Assembly (NCBI GenBank): GCA_030063045.1
Contig: JAQSEB010000114.1
Coordinates: 248,001 to 312,000, forward strand
Source of the DNA: Pratylenchus scribneri
Taxonomy: Eukaryota; Nematoda; Chromadorea; Rhabditida; Pratylenchidae
DNA length: 64,000 nucleotides
Direction: 5' to 3'
The first letter of the stretch is position 1. Each line of letters opens with the position of its first letter. The notes under the pieces were generated by a model. That model was not told the origin of the DNA, made no database searches, and saw only the letters and a program-made list of their open reading frames with translations. Of the stretch, positions 26,100 through 40,000 are shown in pieces. The translations under genes and the position numbers were made by a program.

Positions 26100-29000
26100 A
26101 AATACAAAGGCGAAATAAGAAATTTATATAATGAAGAAATTAAACTAAATTTTTTTATTTGAATTTATTTTTGTGAAGATTTATGCTATTTAAAAAGGAG
26201 CTCATAAAATATTTTGTTAAAAAAAATAAAAAAAAGGTTCACAAATTTATAATGGAAAATTAATAATCTCATTTCCTCCTCGCAATATAGTAATAAAATA
26301 AAATATAAATTTAAAATCAAAAATGGAATTATTTTCGAAAAGAATTATTATTTTGTTGGGTTAAATTAATTTTATTTAAAAAAAAATTAAAAATTTACCT
26401 TTGATATGGAATATTTTTTTTTAATTTTTAAAAAATAGTTTTATGTGACTATTTGACAACTGAAAATACGGATCTGATATAAATTTCATCATATTTTACT
26501 AAAATGATAAGATATTGCCGATTTTCACCATAAAAATATCAAGCGGAACCAAGGTCAATTTTCAATTTTTTTTAAATTTATTTTATGAAGTTGTCTGCCC
26601 CCCACGAATCCATCCAAAAATCAATAATTTTGACCTTAATTTTCTATTTTCCTTATTATAAATTACCAAAAAAAATTAACATTATGATTCCTTCAACCCA
26701 CAACATCCCCCATCATTTTATTTACAAAAATCGATTTTGATTATTCATTCGCCATAAAAAATAATAAATAGTACATCTGTTTTTTTTCTTAATTTAATTT
26801 TTTTTAAATACTTTAATTATTCCTTTGAATTTTCGAATCGCCCCCTAAATATATATATTTTTAAGAATAATTTCAAAGCAATTATTAAAAAAATTCGACA
26901 ATATATTTTATGGGTTTTATATTACTTTTAAATTTTTATTATTTTCTGGATTTTCTCGCCATCCAAAAATTAAAAAAAAATTTTAATTACATATGAGGAA
27001 TGATTTTTTTTGTTATATAAGGCATTGTCTTTATCACATAATATTTTTTTAAATTTTCTGTTTTTTTTTTCAAGGCAATCTTGTAGAACATTATTATTTC
27101 ATAAATTTGTTTATTATTTTTATTGTGAAAAAATTTTATGAGATGCATTTTTTTAATTAATCAATTTTATTTGTCCCAAATTGGTATTGGTCTGAATCAT
27201 GTGACCTTTGTCCAACCAGCCCTTTTCTATGCAGGGATATTAAGCAATAACACCTTTTAAAAAAAATAAGAAAATGCAAACCATAAAAATTTTGAGTTAA
27301 ATTTCTATGAAACACTGAAAATTTCATTTCATAAAATTATAAAAAAGACCAACACAAAGCCTGTAGAAAAAAATAAATAATAATAAATAAGAGATCAAAT
27401 GAAATGGAAATACCCATCCCATAATAAAATTCTTGTAATAAATTCAAAAAAAATTATTAAATTTTTAAATGTAAAATATAACTGCCCTTTAATTAGTCCA
27501 ATAATTATAAAAAAATAAATTCTAATTAAAATATTAAAATTTCTTTTCCATAAAAAATAAGGAAAAATGAGCCATTTTATTCCATGTTATGTTTATTTCT
27601 TGGACAGGAAAAAAACTGTTAATAATTTATGAATTCTTTTATTAAAAATTTCGTATGTAGTTTTTTGTTCAAATAATTATTTTTTAGGATGTATGTGAAA
27701 ATATGAATGAGAATAATTTAAAAAATATTAAATTTGTCAATGTTTAAAATTATTAATTGTACAATTATGCATAATTTCGGCAAATTGATTTGGGAGACTG
27801 ACCGATGTATTTATCTAGTGATTTTCACCATTTAATAAATTTTTTTAAAATTATTTTTCTTTACTTTTCAAATTTCATTTATCATCCATTGAAAATAATT
27901 TTTATTCTATTTTTATTTTTTGTAATGTTTATGAGTTGTAAAAATAATTAATTAAATCAAATTCAATTACATTATCTTCACTTTTTCGAATCTAAATTAA
28001 ATTTACTAAGAATATTAACAATAAATTTGATATTTTTATAATTACTCAAATAATAATTTTTGCAATAAACTTTTAGTTCAATTCTGTGCCCTCTATATGA
28101 CTATATCGAATAAGTAAAATGATAATTTTTCTCTAACCTGATATGTTGAAACCTAAATGGGAAATTTTAATAATTGTAGATTTTGATAAAATTAATTTTT
28201 AGAAATTATATAATTTTATTTAACTTTGACTATAAAACATTTAATATTTTCTCTAACATCAATAAATTTTTAAATTTAAATTGGAATAAATTGTAACACA
28301 TAAATTAAAATTATAATTTAAAATCAATAAAAGTAGATTTTTTAAATATTCAACATGGAATTTTGGGGGATCAAAATTTCTAAAAAATAAAAACTAAATA
28401 TTCTTAATATTATTAATGGAAAGTTATTATGAATAATACTTCTCATTACACAAATATTGGAATTTTTGTAAATAGTGCATGATGAGTAATGAAACTATAA
28501 ACCAATTTAAATTTAATTAAACTGCGTATTTATCAACAAATAAAAATAATTATTGCTGAAAATTTAAAGCTGAATTGAGGGAATATATTTTATAAAATTA
28601 AAATTTTATTTAAATTATATCACACAAAATAATTTTAATTTTTTTTAAAATTTTATATTAGAAATGAATAACGCCTTGATTAAAATTACCATTCTTTTTT
28701 ATTAGATTTATATAATGATTTCCTTATATATAAAATTTATGAAATGTAAACAAATTGCAAAAATTTAATAAAATATTGCAAAAAAATATAAATTAATTTA
28801 CAAAATAAAATTAACAATCTTTCACTAAATATATAATATCATTTTCAATTCAAAATAAATAGAATATACAATTCATAATAAAATTTCCGCATTAAATTTA
28901 ATATTAATTAATTTTAATTTTTTTTAACTAAAACCCATAATAAAATTTTTGTAAAATTTATTTTAAATAATATTTTTTTTGTTGTAAAAAATATTTCTTC

Positions 29001-30458
29001 CTCATAAAATATCAACATTGTGCACTTCATTTTCATTTCAAGAGTGAAATTTTTTGGAGTTAATAATCAGTCTACTACTGAAATAAAAATGTGGAGTCTA
29101 GGTTTGCAAATAATAATTTATGATTTGCAAAAATTTTGAATAATCGAAATAAAAAAAAATTCTTAACCATAAGACTACGATAAGTTACGATGAAAAGAAT
29201 GTCGTACAAGAAAATAGGGTTCGATGAATTAGTATCGGATTTTTGGTTATGCAAAATTGGCCTAAAAGAATGAAGTGATACAGTTTTAATTTGATAAATT
29301 ATGAAATGCGAAGCCAGCGACCAATTCCCTTTTGAGTGTTTGATATGCAACCCATAAAATTTATCGTATGAGCAAATAATTTTTAAAGAAATATTATTCA
29401 GAATTCTTCAAAATTGGTCGCGTGAACCTGGACAAAAAAAAATAAAATTTGAAAAAAATAAAAAAAATACAATAATAATAAATTGCTTTATTCTAAATTC
29501 TGTTCTTCTTTTCAAAGTGGCACATATACATAGTGATCACTAGAAAAGGAATAAAAAATTATATTCTTATTTAATATAATTTTATTTTTAAGATTAGAAG
29601 TTTTTTTCTGAATAACGAGAAAAAATGTAAGAGAAATTGATAAATGATGGAAATTGATTAAAAAAGTTTTTTTTTAAATTGGCCTACGAAAATAGTTTAA
29701 TCAATGAAGTGGGAAACAATAAATAAATAATGGCCGCCCTATTGAATATTTGGTTTATTATTTAATGTTTGTTTATATCCCATAAATTTATTGCAGGATT
29801 AAATACTAATTAAAAAAAGAATAATTGAGTCTCTTTCAAAATTTTTCAAAACTGATCACAGTTTAAGAGAACAAAAAAATGAATATTTAATTTGATATAA
29901 TTTTAGTATTTAATTCGATTTCGATTAATATTTTATTTGACTTTATTGCTTTTTTGAATAAAAATAGTTTATAGTTCATTTTATAGCTCTTTTATTTTGG
30001 AATCTAATGGTATAAGAATCACTGCTCTATGTTATGACATTGGCCAGATATGGCCATAAAATTTAATTTTAATTTGTTTTTAAGTCTTAAATTTTTAAAA
30101 ATTAATTTTTAATTTGAATGAAGAATGGCATGTCGATAACATTTTATGGGAAATTAATATTTTCTACTTATATAATATTTCATAAAATTAAATTAATTTA
30201 TAAGATGCAAAAAAAATTCTCGAATTGGAATAAAGCTTAGTTTAAAAAAATTAGAAAATATTTGACGAATGAGAGTAACAAAAATTAACAAATATAATTT
30301 ATGACTATTGATTTTTTGTTATCTTTAATTCTTTTTATTTATTCTTTCATTTTTGATTATTTGTCAGTATTTATCTGTTAATATATTCCACACACACAAA
30401 AACAACAATTTTTAAACCAATGAAATTTAGAGGGATATAATCAAATTTCTTTGTGCAG
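26100..30458. other. Long AT-rich region without a supported gene
   Basis: A/T content is very high throughout. Two weak coding hints exist: a plus-strand run near 27,182-27,262 (HVTFVQPALFYAGIL) and a minus-strand open stretch 29,075-29,350 (91 codons, no family). Neither has convincing splice sites, so I do not call them genes. Confidence 0.4.
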
Positions 30459-31616
30459 TTATTTGGCAAATGTCTTTTTCACTTCCTTCCTATAATCACC
30501 ACTCAAAATGTACATCAGAATTGGCTGTTGAACAATGTAAATTGCTGTCCAAAATTGATAATTTCCAGTCAAAACATTTTGCACTATCGGATTTGCTTGA
30601 GTCGCTTGAATTTCTTCCGTTGATTGGAATAGCATTGAAATATGGCCAATTGATCCCTAAAAAGTATCTACGGATGAAATTCTATTTCTTCATATTGTAT
30701 TTTTTTTATTTTATTTTATGATTTTTTTTTAATTAATAAAATCATTTTTTATTAATTGATCGCTCATTAAATTCATTCTACTGGATTAATTTTTATTAAA
30801 TTCATTAGAAATTGATATTTTCAAAAAAAATCAAAATATTTTATCCTTAAAATTTTTATAATGATAACTCCAATAATTTTCATTTATTTATTAATTTAAA
30901 TATTAAAGACCTGCACAAAAATGATGAATTTTGGCAGTGCACCAATCAAGCAAATCAAATAAAGGCGTAAACGTTCTCGCATCAAATTCAAAAAATCAGT
31001 GTCCATTTGATTATTCTCATTGTTGGAATTTCCAATGTCATTTTGCGAACTATCTGTACCTAATTTATTATGTTAGTTATATTTGTTATGATAAATATGG
31101 GAAATTGGTAAATCGCGGGTTTTACCAAGCCTGAAAAATTTCGGGAATCTCGGTTTGACATCGTACTGACTGGAGAGTAGATTCATTATTATAGCATTAA
31201 AATTTCAGTACGTCAAAAATTTTTAGAAAATCGCTAATCGAAATTTCAGAGGACAAAAATTTTCCGAAAACGAAAATTATAATTTTAGAATTTACAAAAA
31301 ATTTTTCAAGAATCGCAAATCAACATTTCGCTGCCAAAAAAAGCCGAAATTTCGGACCAATACGGAATAAATCGAAAATCGATGCAATCTCTTTCGAAAA
31401 ATTTTACCTTATGGAAAATAATTGCTGATATGTGAATGGGACGATTATTGCCAAGGCTCGATTCAGTGCCAAAACAATGCTCAATTGATAGGCTGCGGCC
31501 ATTGCTGTTCGATACGGATACGAATCCAAATGGAATGGTACCCAAATTGTGGCACCACAAAGAAATTCACAATAAATCCAGATATAATTGATTAAGTAAA
31601 TGGTGTCGGTGATGTT
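30459..31616 (-). pseudogene. 7TM chemoreceptor-like gene, minus strand, lacking TM4-TM5
   Basis: Three exons can be read on the minus strand. 31,616-31,408 (209 nt) is nearly identical to exon 2 of the plus-strand copy at 24,592-24,800 (about four base differences) and encodes TM2-TM3. 31,059-30,911 (149 nt) encodes a polar loop and RLRLYLICLIGALPKFIIFV (TM6), ending at donor CAG/GTCTTT. 30,656-30,459 (198 nt, phase 0) encodes FWTAIYIVQQPILMYILSG (TM7) followed by DYRKEVKKTFAK and TAA. No exon for TM4-TM5 lies between 31,060 and 31,407, and no exon 1 like that at 23,951 was found upstream, so this copy is incomplete or rearranged. Confidence 0.7.
31310..31616 (-). repeat. Inverted duplicate B (receptor exon 2 and start of intron 2)
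   Basis: Partner of 24,592-24,900 in opposite orientation, about 6.7 kb away. Confidence 0.85.
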
Positions 31617-33400
31617 CTTAAATTATTAACTAATTTTTAATTTCTAATCCAAATATCATTTATAAATTATCGGAAAAAATTATTATTTAGTATAATTGAT
31701 GTTTATGTCCAATTTTTTATTTAATAAATTTTATTTTTTACTTTCATTTTCATCTACTTCATTTTAATTAATTAATCTATATTGTTACTTTATTAAATTA
31801 AAAAAAATTAGGGATCTTGGTTGTTAAGAAATTGTTTAGATTGTCATGAGTGGCGGTCCGGTCACCAGCTCTTTCCCCATTTTTTCGTCTTTATATTAGA
31901 AATATCTTTGGTGGAATTTGTAATAATTTAAAAATAATATCTTCACAATATTTTTAATTTAAATTTTTAATTTGAATTATATTTTTTTATAAATATTGGA
32001 AGTAGGGTGCCCTTTTTTATAAATAAAATTTAAAAAATTTTTTTACATAAATTAATAACTCAAATATTATTATGAGTTGTGGATTCCATTTCGTTTAATG
32101 CAAAAAATATTAAATATTTGGTGAAATTATGTTGTAGAAATTACAATTTTATTGCATAAAATTCAAAGTTAATAGATTTTTAAAATTCTTTTAATTTAAA
32201 TAAATCAATTTTTATTAATCCACATAATTCTATAAAGAAAATTAATTCGCCCAAATTTATGCAAAAGAATTCACTCTTTCTATTTGACATTACCTATATT
32301 CAAATCCTTCTATGGGGATTGGGGTCAACTGCAAATATGGTCATCTTTGACAGAATTATCACATTTTCTTTTCATGTTGCCAGCAACGATCATGATATTG
32401 CATCTTAGAATCCGGAATTTCCAATTTTCGATTCAGACAACTCCGGAGTGCAGTTGGAATCTGGCACAGCACTGCTCGTTAATTTCATTTTGTAATTTTC
32501 TTCGCTAATAGTTAATCAAATTATTCGCTTTATTTTTCACTTAATTGATGGCCTTTTCCGCAATATTAAAGGGCAAATAATTTGGCTTACGAAAAAATTA
32601 TTAATCAAATAATTTATGTGATTAATTTTATTAATTATTAAAAATTTAAATTTATTTTTATTAATTATTTTTAATTTTCGAAAAGATTTACGAATTGTAA
32701 AAGATTTAGTGTTTTATTAGACAAATTCACATTTTCTGAATCTTTATTCATATAACTAGACCATTGTGTTATTATTTTTCTTCAAATTTATTTTGGGATG
32801 ATTCTACTTCATTTTAATATTTTTTTTTAAAAATAATTTTATAATTATTTTTTGGAGCCTTGATGGTCTTTCCTAGTTATTATTATTTCATTAATTTTAT
32901 AGCGTGATTAATTATTTTAATTTTGAAAAAATTTTATGAGTTGAAAAAATTATTATAAATATGTAATCAAATTCCAAACTCAAAGAGAGAATTTTTAAAT
33001 AAAATAAAATTTATTAGTGCTGGTCTATTTATAATATATTCAAATCAATTTTTTAGATTTTGAAAAATCGAAATTTTTATCTTTATAATTTTTTAAAATT
33101 ATTTTTCGAGATAAAGAGAGAATTGGTGTATGATGCAAACATTTTATAGATTTGGATTAATTTATTTTTTTAAAAAGACGAAAACTTTAAAAATAAAAAA
33201 AACTAGAAAAAAATTAAATTTAAAATATATTAATTAAGAAAATTAAAAAAAATCAATCTCATAAATTTTTCATATTTTATTTCTTATATTATAAAAATTA
33301 AATTTTATAAAATTTAAAATATAAAAGATATTTCCTTGTACAATAAATTAAAAAAATATTAAAATGATGAAATTAAAATTTCAAAAAACCGAAAAATTAC
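31617..33400. other. AT-rich region with one mid-GC patch
   Basis: Mostly A/T-rich. A patch at about 32,300-32,500 has higher GC. On the minus strand it can be read as MKLTSSAVPDSNCTPELSES.. before a stop, which might be a decayed N-terminal receptor exon. Nothing firmer seen. Confidence 0.3.
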
Positions 33401-33698
33401 GAAAACCTCGGCAATGATTGTAGTGAGCACTGATTCATTGAAGCTGGAAAAATGATTAATGGTAACATATAAAATAAATTATTTACAAATGATTCTTTCT
33501 TGACGATGGCCTCCATTCAATCTGATCCCCGATTCTACGAGACATCCGAATTCATTGTTGATGCCAGCCAAAATAAGAATAAATAAGGACCAAGAAATCA
33601 AGACTAGAACCGGCTTTCTGCTTGTCACAGTAATAAAATTTTTTAATCGATAAAGTTTTATTCGAGTAAAATTGATTTGAAAAATAATATGAAAAAAT
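33401..33698 (-). pseudogene. Receptor-like exons (TM4 and TM5 pieces)
   Basis: On the minus strand an acceptor (CCTCTCAG) precedes 33,698, from which about 70 codons are open: a basic loop (TRIKLYRLKNF), then KPVLVLISWSLFILILAG (TM4) and an outer loop (NNEFGCLVESG). A probable donor (ATTT/GTAAAT) lies at 33,487/33,486. A second exon 33,443-33,401 (LTTIIAEVFV) follows TTTTTCCAG. The phases of the two do not match as drawn, so either a different donor is used or the gene is broken. These would supply the TM4-TM5 region missing from the 30.5-31.6 kb set, but as a separate, more upstream set. Confidence 0.5.
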
Positions 33699-34184
33699 CT
33701 GAGAGGAAAATCCCTGCAAAAATTGTGGGTTCTGATTTTTCGCTTTACATAAATTTATTTATTGTTGATTATCTTATAAAACTGAAAAATATTATTTTCC
33801 CATAAATTCGTCGAGCGCGAAAATTTAAAAGTTTATATAAATTAAAAAAAGGTTAAAACTAAACACTAAAAAATTATTTTAAAATTATTTTATTGAAATT
33901 TTAAATATTTACCATATCATTTATCATAAAATTAAATAAATTATTTTTATTTATTAATTTTATTAAAGCTTTTTATCCACTTTAGCCGTAAGACTGTAGA
34001 AAATAGATTCAATAAAATTTTTAAAAAACACGAAAAAAATTGATTAAATTTCAGTGAAAAAATTATACAAAACGAATCATCTAGTGACAAATAAAAAATA
34101 TTCTTTTTTAAATTTTAATTTATTATAATTTATATTTATTTACCCTGCCAATTATTTACCTTCAAATAAACAATTAGCAATTAC

Positions 34185-34237
34185 CATATTATTGGACCAA
34201 AATGGAGTGTTGGAACGAATGTCGAAATGAGGCTTGC
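34185..34237 (-). pseudogene. Possible receptor exon (53 nt)
   Basis: Minus strand: acceptor GAATTAG, 17 codons (SLISTFVPTLHFGPII), donor ATG/GTAATTG. It is hydrophobic and lies in order upstream of the TM4 exon, compatible with part of TM2 and the first outer loop. Confidence 0.35.
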
Positions 34238-34460
34238 CTAATTCAGAATTAGAACAGCAAAAATTAATTCATTTATTCTATCTGAAAAGTGTGAGAATGA
34301 AGCGTGAAATTTATTTTTTATAATAAAATTTTTGGTCAATTATATAAATTAGAATGTAAGTCGATGATGATTAAATGGACGAAGGAAATCTTCGTTATCA
34401 CGGATGGGTTGAATTTTATTTTTTAGGAATGGTAGAACTATACACATTTTTTAATTTTAC

Positions 34461-34506
34461 TGATAGCAGCCATTTCCAAATTCTCAAGAGGCAAATGGAC
34501 AAGTCG
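34461..34506 (-). pseudogene. Possible receptor exon (46 nt)
   Basis: Minus strand, between ATGCAAG and donor ATCA/GTAAAATT, reading LVHLPLENLEMAAI. Compatible with an inner loop and the start of TM2. It is weak on its own; the support is its order with 34,185-34,237 and 33,401-33,698. Confidence 0.3.
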
Positions 34507-35214
34507 CTTGCATAAAATTTATAATTTAAAATAATTTATATATTTAATTTTATGATAATTGATACATTATTAGAATTCCAATAAAATAATTTAATTTATA
34601 TTTTGCTTTTATTTTATTTTTTATTTATATGATTGGTTTAGTCAAGTCGATTTTATGTGAAAGCAATAATTTTGAAAATTTAAAATATCATAAAAATTAA
34701 ATAAATTTATGTGTTATAAAAATTTTAAAAATATTTTAGAATGAAGAATTCTAATTTTTTATTATAATTTAGACTCCACAACAGTTTACGTTTAATACCA
34801 AAATTTCATATATTTTAATTTTTAAATCATACAACATGGACGAATATCTTGAAAAATAAATTAGAAATTCCAAAACAGAATGGCATAGTTTGATGAAGCC
34901 TAGGCATTTTCCATGAATTTTGACCATTTTTTCTTAACAAATTATTAAATTATTCGTATAAATTTTTTCATATATTTTAATTATTTCATATGCATTCATT
35001 TATCTGCTCCCATTTTCGGTCTTCAAATAACGAAATTAGTGAAAAGTCCCTAGCAGCTGATGATGAGGTAATTATACATAATTATGGCTTCATCAATTAA
35101 TGCGATGAACCAAGGCGATCAGTCCACATATTCTCCATCAAATCTCAAATTAATTTATCAGGAAATAATTTTATATGATAAATAATATTTAAAATTATAT
35201 TTCATGTTTGGAAT

Positions 35215-35400
35215 GTCATGATGAACAATGATGTTCTGGTTCCAAGGAGCGATTCCACTCCACATTTGAACGATTCAATTTCAAGAATGGTTTAGATTTT
35301 TGATGGTTCAATGGACAATGGAGAATGGGCCGGCATTGAGCACATTAATTTGATGTTCATGTGCCATGAAATGATAATTGCCATGCTGGAATTTGAATTA
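35215..35400 (-). pseudogene. Coding-like stretch with one in-frame stop
   Basis: On the minus strand MAIIISWHMNIKLM.. and FKCGVESLLGTRTSLFIMTF lie in one frame broken only by a TAA. GC is well above the flanks. Possibly a decayed N-terminal exon of the receptor-like set; not assignable. Confidence 0.25.
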
Positions 35401-36679
35401 ATGAATAAATATTGTCAAACTAAAAATAATAAATTGAATACAGGGTGAAAAATGTGGGCATTCTCAATGAACAAAAATATATTTGTTCAAGAGAAGAATG
35501 GGAAAATAAAACAGGTGAATTTTTAGAAGAGGATTAATTATGGAATTTAATTTTATAAATAAATTTTTTAACTCAGAAATTTTTTTAAAATGAGAATAAT
35601 ATAAAATAAAAAACAATTTTTAGAACGAATTTCAAAATAACTTGTTTGCAATAGAAGCAGGATTCAGTCCAACACAAAAATTTCGGTTATTCTATTAAAA
35701 TATGAAATTCTATTCAATAAAAATATTTTTTTACATCTAATAAAATTTTTTCTAAAATTAATATAATTAATGAAGTTAATAAAAATTTAAAAATAATAAT
35801 ATCATATCGTTTTTTGTACAAAAGAATTGAAAAAATTAAAAAAAAATTAAATAATAAAATTCTGTAATAGAAAAATAAGTTTTCCAAAGACAAAATTAGT
35901 TGAGAAAAAATATTTATTAAATCCTCTGATTCGATTATTCTTCTTTCTATAAAGAAATGCCAAACATATGAGAATTGTGTAATAGAATTGAATAATTACT
36001 AAAATTTGAACTCATAAATTTTTTCTTAAATGAAAATTATTAAAAGAATAAAAATTTTTGTTACAATGATAATAAAAATTATTTTTGTTTCGAGTTTCGA
36101 CAAAATGGTATTCTTCATAATAGTTTTAAGGAAAAATAAATAATATAGACGAAGAAGATTTTCTAATCAAAAATGTCCAACAGAAACATTCTTTGGTTAA
36201 TTAAATGCATTTTATATAACTTTATTTCCATTAATTAAATAATTTTTTAAATTTTTGTAAAAAAATATTCTAAGAAAAATAATGCCTTTCTTTTTTCGTC
36301 ATTTTTTTCCCAAAGACTACGGAAATCATTTACAATAAATGTGGAAAAGGTTTGGTTTAAATTCATTTAAATATTATAAAAATTAAACCGATGAGTAATA
36401 AATAAAAATCTTTTAAATTTTTTTTAAATAAAATTTTTATTTATAAAGTGTCGTTTGACACCCCAAATTTTTAATTCATTGATTCAAATTATTTAATATT
36501 AAAACAAATAACTTGAGAAAAATTTTATGGTTTTCAAATACATTAACACTTTTTTACTACAAAATTGCGGCATTTATTTAAAAAAAAACAAAGAAAATCC
36601 TAGTTGAAAATAATTTATGATCAAAAATTTTGAATAAATTAAATTCCAAAATTTATAAAAATAATTTAAAATTATAACC
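35401..36679. other. AT-rich spacer before the satellite array
   Basis: Very AT-rich, no open frame or repeat that I can define. Confidence 0.4.
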
Positions 36680-37025
36680 CCTCATGAAACACTATTGCGA
36701 GACTTTAGTCTGATTTTACTCAACTATGAGGAGCAATTTATTTAAATCTATCCCTCAATTTGTCTACGAGATGGAATTACAAAAAGGGAAACATTTTTCA
36801 AAATTTTGGATTTTTGCTTTTTTTATAATAATTTTATCAATTAAATCTTTGTTGAATAATTGTAACAAAAAAAAAGAAAAGTTTTCTGAATTTATCTAAC
36901 AAATATTTGGAAATTTATTAACAAAAATTAGCACACGAAAATAAAAAAACACATCTATGCCCCAAATAAATTTGTAAAAATATGAAACAAAAATTTTTGT
37001 AAAAACAAATTCAATAGAATTTTAA
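36680..37025 (+). repeat. Diverged first monomer at the array's left edge
   Basis: Begins around GAGACTTTAGTCTGATTTTA and contains the block TCTATCCCTCAATTTGTCTACGAG (shown in part) and AAAAGGGAAACATTTTTC, but with many changes compared with the internal monomers (GAGATGGAATTAC, altered A-runs). Diverged edge copies are what unequal exchange predicts at array borders. Confidence 0.75.
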
Positions 37026-40000
37026 GCATTGCCTAATTAAAGGCAATGCAATTCCAAAATTAATTTATTCCAACTCGGAAAGAGTGAAAAATTTTGTCTA
37101 CCTTTACTAGGAGACTTTCGTCTGATTTCACTAAAATATGAGGAACGATTTATTTAAATCTATCCCTCAATTTGTCTACGAGTTGGAATTGCCAAAAAGG
37201 GAGACATTTTTTGGAATTTTGGATTTTTGCTTATTTTATGATAGTTTTGACAAACTAATCATTTTAAAAATTTTAGAAATAATTAGAGCGAAAAAGAAAA
37301 GTTTTCTGAAATTATCTAACAAATTTTCGAAAATTATTTAACAAAAATTAGCTCAAGAAAATAAAAAAACGTTGCCTATTTCCAATAAATTAGTAAAATA
37401 TTGAAACAAAAATTTTTGTAAAAACAAATTCAATAGAATATTAAGCATTGCCTAATTAAAGGCAATGCAATTCCAAAATTAATTTATTCCAACTCGGAAA
37501 GAGTGAAAAATTTTGTCTACCTTTACTAGGAGACTTTCGTCTGATTTCACTAAAATATGAGGAACGATTTATTTAAATCTATCCCTCAATTTGTCTACGA
37601 GTTGGAATTGCCAAAAAGGGAGACATTTTTTGGAATTTTGGATTTTTGCTTATTTTATGATAGTTTTGACAAACTAATCATTTTAAAAATTTTAAGAATA
37701 ATTAGAGCAATAAAGAAAAGTTTTCTGAATTTATCTAACAAATATTTGGAAATTTATTAACAAAAATTAGCACACGAAAATAAAAAAACACATCTATGCC
37801 CCAAATAAATTTGTAAAAATATGAAACAAAAATTTTTGTAAAAATTAAATTCAATAAAATTTTAAGCATTGCCTAATTAAAAGCAATGCAATTCCAAAAT
37901 TAATTTATTCACTCATAAAGAGTGAATAACTTAGTCTACCTTTACTTTGAGACTTTCGTCTGATTTCACTCAAATATGAGGGACGATTTATTTAAATTTA
38001 TCCCTCAATTTGTCTATATGTTGGAATTGCCAAAAAGGGAGACATTTTTCAAAAATTTTGATTTTTGCTTATTTTATAATAGTTTTGATAATTAAATCAT
38101 TTTAAAAATTTTAAAAATAATTAGAGCAATAAATAAAATTTTTCTGAAATGATCTAACAAATTTTCGAAAATTTATTAATAAAAATTAGCACAAGAAAAT
38201 AAAAAAAACATCATTCTATTTGCAATAAAATTTGTAAAAATATGAAACAAAAATTTTTGTAAAAACAAATTTAATAAAATTTTAAGCATTGCCTAATTAA
38301 AGGCAATGCAATTCCAAAATTAATTTATTCCAACTCGGAAAGAGTGAAAAATTTTGTCTACCTTTACTAGGAGACTTTCGTCTGATTTCACTAAAATATG
38401 AGGAACGATTTATTTTAATCTATCCCTCAATTTGTCTATGAGTTGGAAGTGCCAAAAAGGGAGACATTTTTCGGAATTTTTGATTTTTGCTTATTTTATG
38501 ATAGTTTTGACAAATAAATCATTTTAAAAATTTTAAGAATAATTAGAGCAATAAAGAAAAGTTTTCTGAATTTATCTAACAAATATTTGGAAATTTATTA
38601 ACAAAAATTAGCACACGAAAATAAAAAAACACATCTATGCCCAAAATAAATTTGTAAAAATATGAAACAAAAATTTTTGTAAAAACAAATTCAATAGAAT
38701 TTTAAGCATTGCCTAATTAAAGGCAATGCAATTCCAAAATTAATTTATTCCAACTCGGAAAGAGTGAAAAATTTTGTCTACCTTTACTAGGAGACTTTCG
38801 TCTAATTTTACTAAAATATGAGGAACGATTTATTTAAATCTATCCCTCAATTTGTCTACGAGTTGGAATTGCCAAAAAGGGAGACATTTTTTGGAATTTT
38901 GGATTTTTGCTTATTTTATGATAGTTTTGGCAAATAAATCATTGTAAAAATTTTTAAAAATAATTAGAGCAATAAAGAAAAGTTTTCTGAATTTATCTAA
39001 CAAATATTTGGAAATTTATTAACAAAAATTAGCACACGAAAATAAAAAAACATATCTATGCCGAAATAAATTTGTAAAATTTGGAACAAAAATTTTTTAT
39101 AAAAATAAATTCAATAAAATTTTAAGCATTGCCTAATTAAAGGCATCGCAATTCCAAAATTAATTTATTCAACTCATAAAGAGTGAATAATTTAGTCTAC
39201 CTTTACTAATAGACTTTCGTCTGATTTCACTCAATTATAAGGGACGATTTATTTAAATCTATCCCTCAATTTGTCTACGAGTTGGAATTACCAAAAATGG
39301 AGACATTTTTCAACATTTTTGGTTTTTGCTTATTTTATAATATTTTTGGCAAATAAATCATTTTAAAAATTTTAAAAATAATTAGAGCAATAAATAAAAT
39401 TTTTCTGAAATGATCTAACAAATTTTCGAAAATTTATTAATAAAAATTAGCACAAGAAAATAAAAAAACGTTGCCTATTTGCAATAAAATTTGTAAAAAT
39501 ATGAAACAAAAATTTTTGTAAAAACAAATTTAATAAAATTTTAAGCATTGCCTAATTAAAGGCAATGCAATTCCAAAATTAATTTATTCCAACTCATAAA
39601 GAGTGAATAACTTAGTCTACCTTTACTTTGAGACTTTCGTCTGATTTCACTCAATTTTGAGGATGGATTTATTTAAATTTATCCCTCAATTTGTCTATAT
39701 GTTGGAATTGCCAAAAAGGGGGACATTTTTCAAAAATTTTGATTTTTGCTTATTTTATAATAGTTTTGATAATTAAATCATTTTAAAAATTTTAAAAATA
39801 ATTAGAGCAATAAATAAAATTTTTCTGAAATGATCTAACAAATTTTCGAAAATTTATTAATAAAAATTAGCACAAGAAAATAAAAAAAAACATCATTCTA
39901 TTTGCAATAAAATTTGTAAAAATATGAAACAAAAATTTTTGTAAAAACAAATTTAATAAAATTTTAAGCATTGCCTAATTAAAGGCAATGCAATTCCAAA

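Noticed and set aside
29075..29350. 91-codon minus-strand open frame
   Set aside because: Composition equals the AT-rich surroundings, no family features and no splice context; most likely chance.
37138..37760. Two similar 67-codon open frames (MRNDLFKSIPQF..)
   Set aside because: They are the same satellite monomer read twice. Other monomers interrupt the frame and there is no coding signature.
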